Shown here: positions 50,085 to 58,431 of the stretch, piece by piece
How positions within the stretch are numbered: the stretch's first letter is position 1
Layout of the letters: the number at the start of each line of letters is the position of its first letter
Assembly: GCF_039634785.1 (NCBI RefSeq)
Contig: NZ_JBBIAB010000001.1
Span: 62,001-126,000, forward strand
Origin: Tistrella mobilis
GTDB taxonomy: Bacteria; Pseudomonadota; Alphaproteobacteria; Tistrellales; Tistrellaceae
Direction: 5' to 3'
Length of the DNA: 64,000 bases
Position numbers and translations under genes: made by a program
Notes under the pieces: generated by a model
Seen by the model: only the letters and a program-made list of their open reading frames with translations
Database searches by the model: none
Told to the model about the DNA's origin: nothing

Positions 50085-52904
50085 ATGAGCGACCAGACCC
50101 CGAGCCCCCAGAGCCCCCTCTACCTCGTCGACGGATCGGGCTACATCTTCCGGGCCTTCCACGCCCTGCCGCCGCTGAACCGCCCCGACGGCACGCCGGT
50201 CAACGCGGTCTACGGCTTCTGTTCGATGCTGCTGAAGCTGATCGAGGATCTGAAGGCCGAACGGCTGGCGGTGATTTTCGATGCCGGCCGGCTGAGCTTC
50301 CGCAACGAGATCTACCCCGATTACAAGGCCCATCGCCCCGAGCCGCCGGAAGAGCTGGTCCCCCAGTTCCCGCTGATCCGCGACGCCACCCGCGCCTTCG
50401 CCCTGCCCTGCATCGAGCTGCCCGGCTTTGAGGCCGACGACCTGATCGCGAGCTATGCGAAAGCGGCGCGCGAGGCCGGCCAGGAGGTGGTGATCGTCTC
50501 GGCCGACAAGGACCTCATGCAGCTGATCCAGGACGGCGTGTCGCTGATGGATCCGATGAAGGCCAAGAAGATCGGCCTTGAAGAGGTGATGGCCAAATTC
50601 GGCGTCGCCCCCGACAAGGTGGTCGACGTTCAGGCGCTGGCGGGTGATTCCACCGACAACGTGCCGGGCGTGCCCGGCATCGGGGTCAAGACCGCCGCCC
50701 AGCTGATCGGCGAATATGGCGATCTGGACACGCTGCTCGCCCGCGCGGGTGAGATCAAGCAGCCCAAGCGTCGCCAGACCCTGATCGAAAATGCCGACAA
50801 GGCGCGGGTCTCTCGTGAGCTGGTCCGGCTGCGCGACGATGTCGACCTGCCCGATCCGCTGGACAGCCTGCATGTCGGCCAGATGAGCGCCGAGGTCGTG
50901 CTTTCCTTCCTGGAGCAGCAGGGCTTCACCTCGCTGGTGGCCAAGCTGCGGCCGCATCTGGGCGCCTCGAAACCCGCCCATGGCGGCAGCGCCGGCTCGG
51001 CTGCCGCGGCGGCGGCCGAGGATGTGCGTGCGGCGGTGCGCGATTACGAGCTGATCCAGGATGAACCCGCCCTCACCCGCTGGATCGAGATGGCGACCGA
51101 GGCGGGCATCGTCGGTTTCGACACCGAGACCACCAGCCTCGACGCCCATCGCGCCGTGCTGGTCGGCTTTTCGCTGGCGGTGGCGCCGGGCCGGGCCTGC
51201 TATGTGCCGCTTCGCCATGTGGCGCCCCGCAAGGCCCGGCAGGGTGCGCTCGATCTGGGGGCGGCCGGCGGCGAGGCCGGGGCGGATGAGGGGGCACCCG
51301 AGCAGATCCCGGTCGACCGGGCGATCACCCTGCTCCGCCCGCTGCTGGAAGCGCCGGGCGTGCTGAAGGTCGGCCAGAACATCAAATACGACATGATCGT
51401 CATGGCGCGCGAAGGCATCGAGATCGCGCCGATCGACGACACCATGGTCATGTCCTACGCGCTCGACGGCACCCGCCACGGCCATGGCATGGACGAACTG
51501 GCCCAGATCCATCTGGGGGTGACGCCGATTTCCTATGACGAGGTCACCGGCAAGGGCCGCGACCGGATCGGCTTCGACGAGGTGCCGCTGGACCGCGCCC
51601 GCGACTATGCCGCCGAGGACGCCGACGTCACGCTGAACCTGCACCGGCTGCTGAAACCCCGCCTCGGCCCCGAAGGCGTGCGGGCGCTGTACGAGCGCAC
51701 CGACCGGGCGCTGGTGCCGGTGCTGGCGCGGATGGAACGGCGCGGCATCCGCATCGACCGCGACATGCTGGGCAAGGCCTCGCGGGAATTCGCCGACGGC
51801 ATGGCGGCACTGGAAACGCGCATCCACGAACTGGCCGGCGAGAGTTTCAACGTCGGCAGCCCCAAGCAGCTGGGCGAGATTCTGTTCGACAAGCTGAGCC
51901 TGCCCGGGGGCAAGAAGGGCAAGACCGGCGCCTATGCCACCGGCGCCGACATCCTGCAGAAGCTGGCCGCCGACGGCCATGAACTGCCGGCAAAGGTGCT
52001 GGACTGGCGTCAGCTCGCCAAGCTCAAGAACACCTATGCCGATGCGCTGGCCGAGGCGGTGAACCCGGAAACCGGCCGCATCCACACCAGCTTCGCACTG
52101 ACCGTCACCACCACCGGCCGGCTGTCGTCGAACGACCCCAATCTTCAGAACATTCCCGTGCGCACCGAGGAAGGCCGGCGGATCCGCCGCGCCTTCGTGC
52201 CCGAGGCGGGCCATGTGCTGATGTCGGCCGACTACAGCCAGATCGAGCTGCGCCTGCTGGCCGACATCGCCAACATCCAGGCCCTGCGCCAGGCCTTCCG
52301 CGAGGGCATCGACATCCATGCGCTGACCGCCTCTCAGGTCTTCGGCGTGCCGGTGCAGGGGATGGATCCGATCACCCGCCGGCGGGCCAAGGCGATCAAT
52401 TTCGGCATCATCTACGGCATCAGCGCCTTCGGTCTGGCCCAGCAGCTGGACATCCCGCAATCCGAGGCCAAGCGCTATATCGAGGCCTATTTCGAGCGCT
52501 ATCCCGGCATCCGCGACTATATGGAACGGGCCAAGGCCGATGCCCGCGCCCATGGCTTCGTGACCACGATCTTCGGCCGCAAATGCTGGACGCCCGACAT
52601 CGCCGCCAAGAACCCGGCGCTCAGGGCCTTTGCCGAACGCGCCGCGATCAACGCGCCGCTTCAGGGGTCGGCCGCCGATATCGTCCGGCTCGCCATGGTG
52701 GCGCTGGATGAGGCGCTGGAGGCAAGCCCGCTCGGCGCGCGCATGCTGCTCCAGGTCCATGACGAAATCCTGCTGGAGGTGCCCGAGGCCGAGGTCGAAG
52801 AGACCGCCGCCCTGGTCAAGCGGGTGATGGAAGATGTGGTGTCGCGGCCGGTGCCCTATGTCGTCGAGGTCGGCACCGGGCTCGACTGGGATGCCGCACA
52901 TTGA
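50085..52904 (+). CDS. polA: DNA polymerase I
   Basis: 939 residues with all three parts. The 5' nuclease domain (about 1-300) shows LVDGSGYIFRAFHALPPL, DYKAHRP and GDSTDNVPGVPGIGVKTAAQL. The 3'-5' exonuclease (about 330-540) keeps its acidic site in GFDTETTSLDAH and YAAEDADVTL, so proofreading is likely active. The polymerase domain has motif A SADYSQIELRLLADI, the O helix RRRAKAINFGIIYGIS and motif C LLQVHDEILLEV. It fills gaps in replication and repair. ATG 50085. The alkA-like start lies at its end with an overlapping TTGA, and osmC follows, so the three form a repair/stress operon. Confidence 0.96.
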   Translation: MSDQTPSPQSPLYLVDGSGYIFRAFHALPPLNRPDGTPVNAVYGFCSMLLKLIEDLKAERLAVIFDAGRLSFRNEIYPDYKAHRPEPPEELVPQFPLIRDATRAFALPCIELPGFEADDLIASYAKAAREAGQEVVIVSADKDLMQLIQDGVSLMDPMKAKKIGLEEVMAKFGVAPDKVVDVQALAGDSTDNVPGVPGIGVKTAAQLIGEYGDLDTLLARAGEIKQPKRRQTLIENADKARVSRELVRLRDDVDLPDPLDSLHVGQMSAEVVLSFLEQQGFTSLVAKLRPHLGASKPAHGGSAGSAAAAAAEDVRAAVRDYELIQDEPALTRWIEMATEAGIVGFDTETTSLDAHRAVLVGFSLAVAPGRACYVPLRHVAPRKARQGALDLGAAGGEAGADEGAPEQIPVDRAITLLRPLLEAPGVLKVGQNIKYDMIVMAREGIEIAPIDDTMVMSYALDGTRHGHGMDELAQIHLGVTPISYDEVTGKGRDRIGFDEVPLDRARDYAAEDADVTLNLHRLLKPRLGPEGVRALYERTDRALVPVLARMERRGIRIDRDMLGKASREFADGMAALETRIHELAGESFNVGSPKQLGEILFDKLSLPGGKKGKTGAYATGADILQKLAADGHELPAKVLDWRQLAKLKNTYADALAEAVNPETGRIHTSFALTVTTTGRLSSNDPNLQNIPVRTEEGRRIRRAFVPEAGHVLMSADYSQIELRLLADIANIQALRQAFREGIDIHALTASQVFGVPVQGMDPITRRRAKAINFGIIYGISAFGLAQQLDIPQSEAKRYIEAYFERYPGIRDYMERAKADARAHGFVTTIFGRKCWTPDIAAKNPALRAFAERAAINAPLQGSAADIVRLAMVALDEALEASPLGARMLLQVHDEILLEVPEAEVEETAALVKRVMEDVVSRPVPYVVEVGTGLDWDAAH

Positions 52905-52909
52905 CGGCG

Positions 52910-53893
52910 ATGCCTGCAGACAGCGGAGCCGTCGAGGCGGTCGCCCCCGGCCGGATCCGGCTGCCGGCCGGCATCGATCTGGTCACCGCCTTCGCGGGCC
53001 TCGCAGCCCATGGCGATGACGGGCTGGTGCGGCTCGACGGTGACCGGCTCTATACGATCGAGCGGATCGAACGCGCGCCGGTGGCGGTGGAAACCATCCT
53101 CACCGCCGATGCCCGGGGCGATTTGCAGGTGACGGTGGAAACCGGCGCCGTCGACCTGCTGGAGATCGCGACCCGCGCCATGGCCGCCCGTCTGCATCTG
53201 CCGGGTGCGGCCTTCGCGGCGCTCGCCACCGAGGATCCGGTGATCGGCCGGATCGCCGCCGCCCAGGGGGTGCGCCCCACCCTGCTCTACCCCGAGCCGA
53301 TGGTGGTGATGCTGCGCACGATCAGCGCCCAGCTGGTCAACCTCGCCTGGGCCGCGACCACCCGCCGTCGCCTGGCCGAGGCCTTCGGCATCCGCCGGCC
53401 GGTGGGCAGCGGCTGGGTGATCGATATCGATCCGGCCCGGATCGCGGCGATCGACCCCGACGACATCAAGGCCCTGCAGTTCACCGGCGCCAAGGCCCGG
53501 GCGATCGTGAGCGTGGCCCGGGCGATCGTCGACGGCCGGCTGGATGCAGCCGCCATGGCCGCGGCCGACACGCCGGAAATCCGCCGCCGGCTGACCGCCA
53601 TCCCGGGCATCGGCGACTGGACCGCAGACTGGGTTCTGGCCCGCGGCCTGGGCCGGCCGGTGGTGGCGACCGGCGATCTGGGCGTGCGCAAGGCGGTGGC
53701 CCGCGCCTATCACGATGCCGAAATCATTTCCGCCGCCGAGGTCGCCCGCACCACCGCCCATTGGGGGGAAGCCGCCCTCGACGCCCAGACGCTGCTGCTC
53801 TCCACCCTGGGTGCCGCCGGGGCCGAGGGCGCCACCCCGCGGCTTGCCCGCAAGCGGGCCGCCGCCACCCCGCCGGAGGAGAAACGCCCATGA
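52910..53893 (+). CDS. DNA-3-methyladenine glycosylase II family protein (AlkA-like)
   Basis: About 327 residues. The HhH-GPD motif is IPGIGDWTADWVLARGLGRPVVATGDLGVRKAV, where the second Asp (in ATGDLG) is the catalytic residue. The N-terminal part resembles the AlkA beta domain. It removes alkylated bases from DNA. It directly follows polA; a TTG at 52901 overlaps the polA stop and could be the true start, ATG 52910 being the alternative used here. The stop overlaps the osmC-like ATG by 4 nt. Confidence 0.85.
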   Translation: MPADSGAVEAVAPGRIRLPAGIDLVTAFAGLAAHGDDGLVRLDGDRLYTIERIERAPVAVETILTADARGDLQVTVETGAVDLLEIATRAMAARLHLPGAAFAALATEDPVIGRIAAAQGVRPTLLYPEPMVVMLRTISAQLVNLAWAATTRRRLAEAFGIRRPVGSGWVIDIDPARIAAIDPDDIKALQFTGAKARAIVSVARAIVDGRLDAAAMAAADTPEIRRRLTAIPGIGDWTADWVLARGLGRPVVATGDLGVRKAVARAYHDAEIISAAEVARTTAHWGEAALDAQTLLLSTLGAAGAEGATPRLARKRAAATPPEEKRP

Positions 53894-54366
53894 GCGGCCG
53901 CATCCACCGCTACACCGCCGAAACCGTCTGGACCGGCGATACCGGCCAGGGCACCGCCGGCTATCGCAGCTATTCCCGCGATCACGACCTCAAGATCGCG
54001 GGCAAGCCGGTCATCGCCGGCTCTTCGGACCCGGCCTTCCGCGGCGACACGACGCGCCACAACCCGGAAGACCTGCTGGTCGCCTCGGCCTCTGCCTGCC
54101 ACATGCTCTGGTATCTGCATCTGGCCAGCACCCGGGGCATCGTCGTGCGCAGCTATACCGATACCGCCGAGGGCGAGATGACCGAACGCGCCGATGGCGG
54201 CGGCGCCTTCACCCGCATCCGGCTCAGGCCGCGGGTGACCATTTCCGCCGGCGATCCGGCCGTGGCGCAGTCCCTGCATGGCGAAGCGCATCATCTCTGC
54301 TTCATCGCCAACAGCCTCAACTGCCCGATCGAGATCGAGGATACGGTCGAGGTCGTCAGCGCCTGA
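53890..54366 (+). CDS. OsmC-family peroxiredoxin-like protein
   Basis: 158 residues. The two redox cysteines are Cys70 in LVASASACHML and Cys145 in NSLNCPIEIE, in the usual positions; Arg at 55-57 (TTRHNPE) helps to activate the peroxidatic Cys. Members reduce organic hydroperoxides; the type here is nearer to the general OsmC than to Ohr. Its ATG overlaps the alkA-like stop (ATGA), so translation is coupled to DNA repair genes. Confidence 0.88.
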   Translation: MSGRIHRYTAETVWTGDTGQGTAGYRSYSRDHDLKIAGKPVIAGSSDPAFRGDTTRHNPEDLLVASASACHMLWYLHLASTRGIVVRSYTDTAEGEMTERADGGGAFTRIRLRPRVTISAGDPAVAQSLHGEAHHLCFIANSLNCPIEIEDTVEVVSA

Positions 54367-54397
54367 GCACGAGCCGAGCCCTCTTGCGGAGCACGTC

Positions 54398-55813
54398 TTG
54401 AAGATCCGGATCGATATCGACAGTCTGCTCGACGAGATCGCCCCTTCGATCGTCAGCCGGGGTGAGCGCTACCACCACGATGGCCGCGTGACCATCCTCG
54501 ACGCCGATCCGCACCGGGTGCTGGCCAGGGTGGAGGGCACGGAGCCCTACATCACCCGCCTGTTCATCGACCGGGATGGCCATGTCGATGGCGACTGCAG
54601 CTGCCCGGCCTATGAAAATTACGGGCCGTGCAAGCATATGGTCGCGGTGGGGCTGACCATCCTGAAGACGGGGCTTCAGCCCGATCCCGAGATCGCCCGG
54701 ACCCGGGCGCGGATCCGCACCCATCTGAAAAGCCTGGACGTCGACACCCTGGTGGGAATCGTGCTCGACTGCGCGCTTACCGATCCGGAGCTTTATCGCA
54801 GGCTCGATCTGACCGCCTTGCCTGGCGATGAGAGTGACGACGACGCCTTCACGCGCCTCGCCAGGGCGATCGACGCTGCGCTGCCCGACGTGGAGGATGA
54901 TGGCTGGCTCGATGCGGATATGGCCGAGGGCTGGACACTCTCGATCGACCCGATCCTGACCGCCCTGCTGACAATGATCGAGACCGGCCGCGCTGAGCTG
55001 GCCCGACGCCTGATCGATCATATCCGGGCCGCCGCCTGCCGGCTGATTATCGGCATGGATGGCGACAACACGCCGGTCATCGAGCTGTTCTCCAGGTTGG
55101 ACCAGCTGCATCTGGCCGCCTGCCGGGCAGCACCGCCACCGCCCCTCACGCTGGCGGAGCGGCTTTTCGCACGCGATATCATCGCACCGGAAGAGATCGG
55201 CAGCCGTACGATCGCGGATTACACAGATCTCCTCGGACCCGAAGGCCTTGCGAGCTGGCGCCGGCTGGTCTTCGATGCCTGGGCTGCCGAACCGGTGATT
55301 GCACCCAGGCCTGATAGTGGCACGTTCCCGGAGGTATCGGCGCGGCGCCTCGCGCTGGCGCGGATCATGGACCAGATCGCGGAGGCTGATGGCGATGTCG
55401 AGGCCCGGATTGCCATCCGGGCCAGAACCCTGACCTCACCCGCCGACTATCGGAAACTGGTGGAGTTCTGCCTGGAAGCCGACCGGCCCGATGCTGCCCG
55501 GCACTGGCTGGACGAGGGGATCTGGCTGTTTGAGGGCAGGAAGCAACTGGTCCGGGATCTGATCATTCTCAAGACCAGGCTGGAGACGCCGGCCAAGGCG
55601 CCGTCCCCCCCTGCGGATACGGAGATCCGGGCACGTACGGATCGGATCGAAGCGCTGATCGCGACCGGGGGCAGGCCGGCCTATGAACAGGCCTGCCAGC
55701 TGCTGAAGCAGCTGGCAGCGCTGAGGAGTCCCGCCGCGCATGCAACGCATCTGGACGAGATCAGACGGCGCTATCGCAGCCGTCGGGTACTGATGAGCCT
55801 GCTCGACGCCTGA
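54398..55813 (+). CDS. SWIM zinc-finger domain protein
   Basis: About 471 residues. The SWIM finger is CSCPAYENYGPCKH: Cys67, Cys69, Cys78, His80. It is preceded by a beta-rich N-terminal piece with SIVSRGERYHHDGRV. The remaining 390 residues are helical and repetitive in character (LTDPELYRRLDL, ARHWLDEGIWLFEGRKQLVRDL) without a recognised catalytic motif. Such proteins are encoded with or without a SNF2 helicase; none is adjacent. TTG 54398 is chosen because GGAG lies 6 nt before it; an upstream in-frame ATG at 54278 would lie in the osmC-like gene. Codon composition looks slightly less GC-rich than its neighbours. Confidence 0.8.
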   Translation: MKIRIDIDSLLDEIAPSIVSRGERYHHDGRVTILDADPHRVLARVEGTEPYITRLFIDRDGHVDGDCSCPAYENYGPCKHMVAVGLTILKTGLQPDPEIARTRARIRTHLKSLDVDTLVGIVLDCALTDPELYRRLDLTALPGDESDDDAFTRLARAIDAALPDVEDDGWLDADMAEGWTLSIDPILTALLTMIETGRAELARRLIDHIRAAACRLIIGMDGDNTPVIELFSRLDQLHLAACRAAPPPPLTLAERLFARDIIAPEEIGSRTIADYTDLLGPEGLASWRRLVFDAWAAEPVIAPRPDSGTFPEVSARRLALARIMDQIAEADGDVEARIAIRARTLTSPADYRKLVEFCLEADRPDAARHWLDEGIWLFEGRKQLVRDLIILKTRLETPAKAPSPPADTEIRARTDRIEALIATGGRPAYEQACQLLKQLAALRSPAAHATHLDEIRRRYRSRRVLMSLLDA

Positions 55814-55819
55814 ACCGCC

Positions 55820-56107
55820 TCAGCCGCCGTAGATCTGCCCCTGCGCGACAGAGATCCAGTCGATGCCGGCACCGCCGGTCACGCGCTCCAGTGCCGTGTC
55901 GTCGATCGCGCCGTCGGGGCCGACCGCATCCCGCGCCGCCTCGATCCGCGCCAGCACCTCGGGGGCCAGGGCAAAGCCGTGGGCATCGGCCGCCGCGGTC
56001 AGCAGGGCGTCGCGGGCGGCCGGCGTCGCCGCATCGGCCAGGGCCGCCGCAAGCCCCGGATCAGCGGCAAGCAGATCGACGAGAAGACGGGCGCTGTCAT
56101 CGGACAT
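55820..56107 (-). CDS. Orphan Nif11-like leader peptide with double-glycine site (candidate RiPP precursor)
   Basis: 95 residues. The first 75 are helical and acidic with a Nif11-like layout (LLVDLLAADPGLAAALADA, then AAADAHGFALAPEVLARI). Then comes ALERVTGG, a double-glycine processing site at 78-79, followed by a 16-residue end AGIDWISVAQGQIYGG. This is the organisation of Nif11/NHLP-type precursor peptides. No modifying enzyme, peptidase-containing transporter or radical SAM gene is next to it, so the maturation system, if any, lies elsewhere. The end has no Cys, but contains Ser, Trp, Tyr and Gln. ATG 56107 follows GGAA at 9 nt. Confidence 0.6.
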   Translation of the reverse strand: MSDDSARLLVDLLAADPGLAAALADAATPAARDALLTAAADAHGFALAPEVLARIEAARDAVGPDGAIDDTALERVTGGAGIDWISVAQGQIYGG

Positions 56108-56228
56108 GGGGGCGTTCCTGCAAGCTGGGTTGCGACCCGACGGGGCTGCCCGGCGGGGGCCGCCGGGGCATGGGCGTCGGCTGATGGCATCCTAGCATCA
56201 TGCATGGCGCCCGGCCGCCAGACGCGAC

Positions 56229-56289
56229 CGGCCGGTCGACATTCGTCAACCGGCCGGGAAAGCTCGTGGGGCAAAAGCTCGTGGGGCAG
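56229..56289 (-). terminator. Inverted repeat and 15-bp tandem duplication after DUF1150
   Basis: CCGGCCGGT at 56229-56237 pairs with ACCGGCCGG at 56250-56258, plausibly terminating the hsp20-DUF1150 transcript. AAAGCTCGTGGGGCA is duplicated at 56260-56274 and 56275-56289. Confidence 0.5.
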
Positions 56290-56307
56290 GATCGCAGGCG
56301 ACGGCGA

Positions 56308-56574
56308 TCAATGGATCGTCGCCGGCACCATCTCGTGCTGCAGGATGGCGCCGATCGCAGAGGCGCTGTCGGCCATCACGGCGACGCGTTCACCGCTTGC
56401 TGAAAATACGCCGAACATCACGCCGCCGGCAGTGGTCACCGGGCGAACATAGGCCACCTGCTCAAGCCCCAGCGCCGCGAAGGCTTCGGGGGTCATCCGG
56501 CGGATGGCGGCGCGGGCCGCCTCGGCCACATCGGCAGGGGAACGGGTCGTCTCTTCCAGGTTGAAGCGGGGCAT
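56308..56574 (-). CDS. DUF1150 family protein
   Basis: 88 residues. Conserved features of DUF1150 are visible: MTPEAFAALGLEQVAYVRPV, GVMFGVFSASGERVAVM and the C-terminal AIGAILQHEMVPATIH. The family is restricted mostly to alphaproteobacteria, and its gene often adjoins small heat-shock protein genes, as here. The function is unknown. ATG 56574 has GGAGG 8 nt upstream. It probably belongs to the hsp20 transcript. Confidence 0.87.
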   Translation of the reverse strand: MPRFNLEETTRSPADVAEAARAAIRRMTPEAFAALGLEQVAYVRPVTTAGGVMFGVFSASGERVAVMADSASAIGAILQHEMVPATIH

Positions 56575-56665
56575 GGGATCAGCCTCCTTCGTCCGCGGCC
56601 GTGCCGGGCACCGGATCGGTCGCCCTGTCGCCCGCGATGGGTCCACGTCTCTTGGGGATAAGCGG

Positions 56666-57124
56666 TCAGCGCTCGTCGAGCAGGCTGCCCGACTGGCGTC
56701 CGTCCGGCTGGGTCTTGCGGATCGAGATCGTCCGCACCGAGGATTGCGGCAGCGGTTGCTCCAGATCTATATGAAGCAGGCCGTTGTCCAGCGAGGCGTC
56801 CATCACCTGGATGCCGTCGGCGAGCAGGAAGGTGCGCTGGAACTGCCGGGCCGCGATGCCGCGATGGATGAACTCCCGGCCGTCATTGGCGTCGTCGTGC
56901 TGCCGCCCGCGGATCACCAGCTGGTTGTCTTCCAGCGTGACCGTCAGGTCGTCCATGGTGAAACCCGCAACCGCAAGCGTGATGCGCAGCCGCCGCTCGC
57001 CGAGTTTCTCGATGTTGTAGGGCGGGTATCCGTCGGAGCCGGTCTTGGCCAGACGGTCCAGCATGCGCTCCATGTGGTCGAAGCCCAGCATCATCGGGTG
57101 ATTGAAAGCGGTGAACCGCGACAT
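56666..57124 (-). CDS. Small heat-shock protein Hsp20/IbpA family
   Basis: 152 residues. The alpha-crystallin domain runs from about 38 to 130: PPYNIEKLGERRLRITLAVAGFTMDDLTVTLEDNQLVIRGRQ, GIAARQFQRTFLLADGIQV and the ASLDNGLLHIDLEQPLP strand. The N-terminal MSRFTAFNHPMMLGFDHMERMLDRLAK matches the alphaproteobacterial IbpA type. It holds unfolding proteins in a refoldable state. ATG 57124 has GGAGGAG 9 nt upstream. No ROSE-type thermometer is recognised in the leader, although the class is often so controlled. Confidence 0.92.
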   Translation of the reverse strand: MSRFTAFNHPMMLGFDHMERMLDRLAKTGSDGYPPYNIEKLGERRLRITLAVAGFTMDDLTVTLEDNQLVIRGRQHDDANDGREFIHRGIAARQFQRTFLLADGIQVMDASLDNGLLHIDLEQPLPQSSVRTISIRKTQPDGRQSGSLLDER

Positions 57125-57414
57125 CCCTGACATCTCCTCCGCGACAGACGAGCGAGATCCGGATCCGGCTGCCGTGGCGGCGACCTCCTTGGGGAGCATC
57201 CACCGCGCCCGGCCGGCGCGCCGGCAGGTCCGTCCGACGGGTGGTCTCCGGTCGCTTTCTCCGCCCGCATTCCGGGCCGGAGACGGCGTTCACCGGCCGT
57301 TCCATCGGTTATCTGGAGATAGGGAAGCCGAGAGGTCCGTTCAAGACCGGGCAGGCCCGGCCCGGGGCAGGCGACACGCGCCCCCTGGGCAACAACCACC
57401 CCAGGGCAACAACG

Positions 57415-57446
57415 AAAAAGCCCGGTACCGAAGCACCGGGCTTTTT
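57415..57446 (-). terminator. Terminator after tRNA-Ala
   Basis: AAAAAGCCCGGT at 57415-57426 pairs perfectly with ACCGGGCTTTTT at 57435-57446, leaving T tracts on both strands. It lies a few bases beyond the tRNA 3' end. Confidence 0.9.
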
Positions 57447-57452
57447 CGAAGA

Positions 57453-57528
<76 letters not shown>

Positions 57529-57624
57529 GAAACCTGTCTGATGCCGTTGGCTGCGTGCGACCGGGATCCCGATTTCCGCTGCCCTGCGCCGTTTGGGGCG
57601 GCGCGCCGTGCGTCAGCGGAGCGG

Positions 57625-57653
57625 AACATAGTGGCCGCGGCCGGGCTTGGCAA
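57625..57653 (-). promoter_or_regulatory. Promoter of tRNA-Ala
   Basis: TTGCCA (complement of 57648-57653), a 17-nt spacer and TATGTT (complement of 57625-57630). The start point is expected near 57618, about 90 nt before the tRNA. It lies in the gap between the tRNA and the TIGR02300 gene, in which no other gene is seen. Confidence 0.65.
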
Positions 57654-57749
57654 GCGGTTTTTTTCACGCCACCGTCATCTTCGACGACGGCGGCAGGAAC
57701 TGCGACGCAAGCCCCTGTTTTTATTCAAGAACTGTCGTCTGAAACCGAA

Positions 57750-57779
57750 ACCGGCGCCCCTGGGTCGAGGGGCGCCGGT
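57750..57779 (-). terminator. Terminator after the TIGR02300 gene
   Basis: ACCGGCGCCCCT at 57750-57761 pairs with AGGGGCGCCGGT at 57768-57779, followed on the minus strand by TTCGGTTTC. Confidence 0.7.
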
Positions 57780-57786
57780 CGCGGGA

Positions 57787-58140
57787 TCAGTTCTCGTCGT
57801 CCTCGTCGCCGAGACGGACGTCACCGACGTCGTCGTCTCCCAGCTCCGAGGCATCTTCGATGCCGACATCATCCTCGTCGTCATCGTCGAAGGCTTCGTC
57901 GAAGCCTTCCTCGTCGACATCCTCCACCTCTGCCGGCACGGCCTTGGCCTTGCGGGCCTGGGCCGCACGCTCACGGGCCAGCTCGTCGGCCTCCCGTGCA
58001 GCGCGGCGGGAACGGGTCTCTTCGATCTGCGGCTGCTCGGCACCGCATTTGGGGCATGTCACCGGCGTGCGGCGCATATCGTAGAAGCGCGCACCGCAGC
58101 TGCGGCAGGTGTGCTTCTGCCCCCACTCCTCCTTCGCCAC
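57787..58140 (-). CDS. TIGR02300 family protein (zinc ribbon with acidic tail)
   Basis: 117 residues. The N-terminal zinc ribbon HTCRSCGARFYDMRRTPVTCPKCGAEQP has two CxxC knuckles. A charged helix (EADELARERAAQARKAKAV) follows, then a strongly acidic C-terminus (DEAFDDDDEDDVGIED, GDEDDEN). This is the layout of the alphaproteobacterial TIGR02300 family, of unknown function; the acidic tail suggests binding to a basic partner. It starts at GTG 58140 with AGGGTGG upstream. It is divergent from aroA, with 291 bp between them. Confidence 0.9.
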   Translation of the reverse strand: MAKEEWGQKHTCRSCGARFYDMRRTPVTCPKCGAEQPQIEETRSRRAAREADELARERAAQARKAKAVPAEVEDVDEEGFDEAFDDDDEDDVGIEDASELGDDDVGDVRLGDEDDEN

Positions 58141-58431
58141 GCGACCACCCTTGATAGCTGTTGGACGTGTACAGGAACGAATTCACGGGAACGGGTCGCC
58201 GGCACAAGGGGCCGGCCATGGTGATGACGCAATCCGGTGCGCCACCCCGTCGGCTGCGTTTGCCACGAAGCGCCGGGGCTGTCAAACCGCTAAATGCGTC
58301 CGGGCAGGGTTGCATCGCCGACATCGCCATTCCGTGGGGGGCCTGCGATGATGCACAGGGGCCCATGCTGTGATAGACCAGCCCCGAACCTTTCCCGCTT
58401 CCGCCCCGCCTTTCCGGACAAGGGCCCCGTC

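Noticed and set aside
49632-52901. A frame of more than 1000 codons on the minus strand opposite polA
   Set aside because: polA on the plus strand has all expected motifs. The opposite frame has shadow composition and no family.
57125-57240. ROSE-type RNA thermometer before hsp20
   Set aside because: No characteristic pairing of a UUGCU-like segment with the Shine-Dalgarno is visible; the leader is short and its start is unknown.
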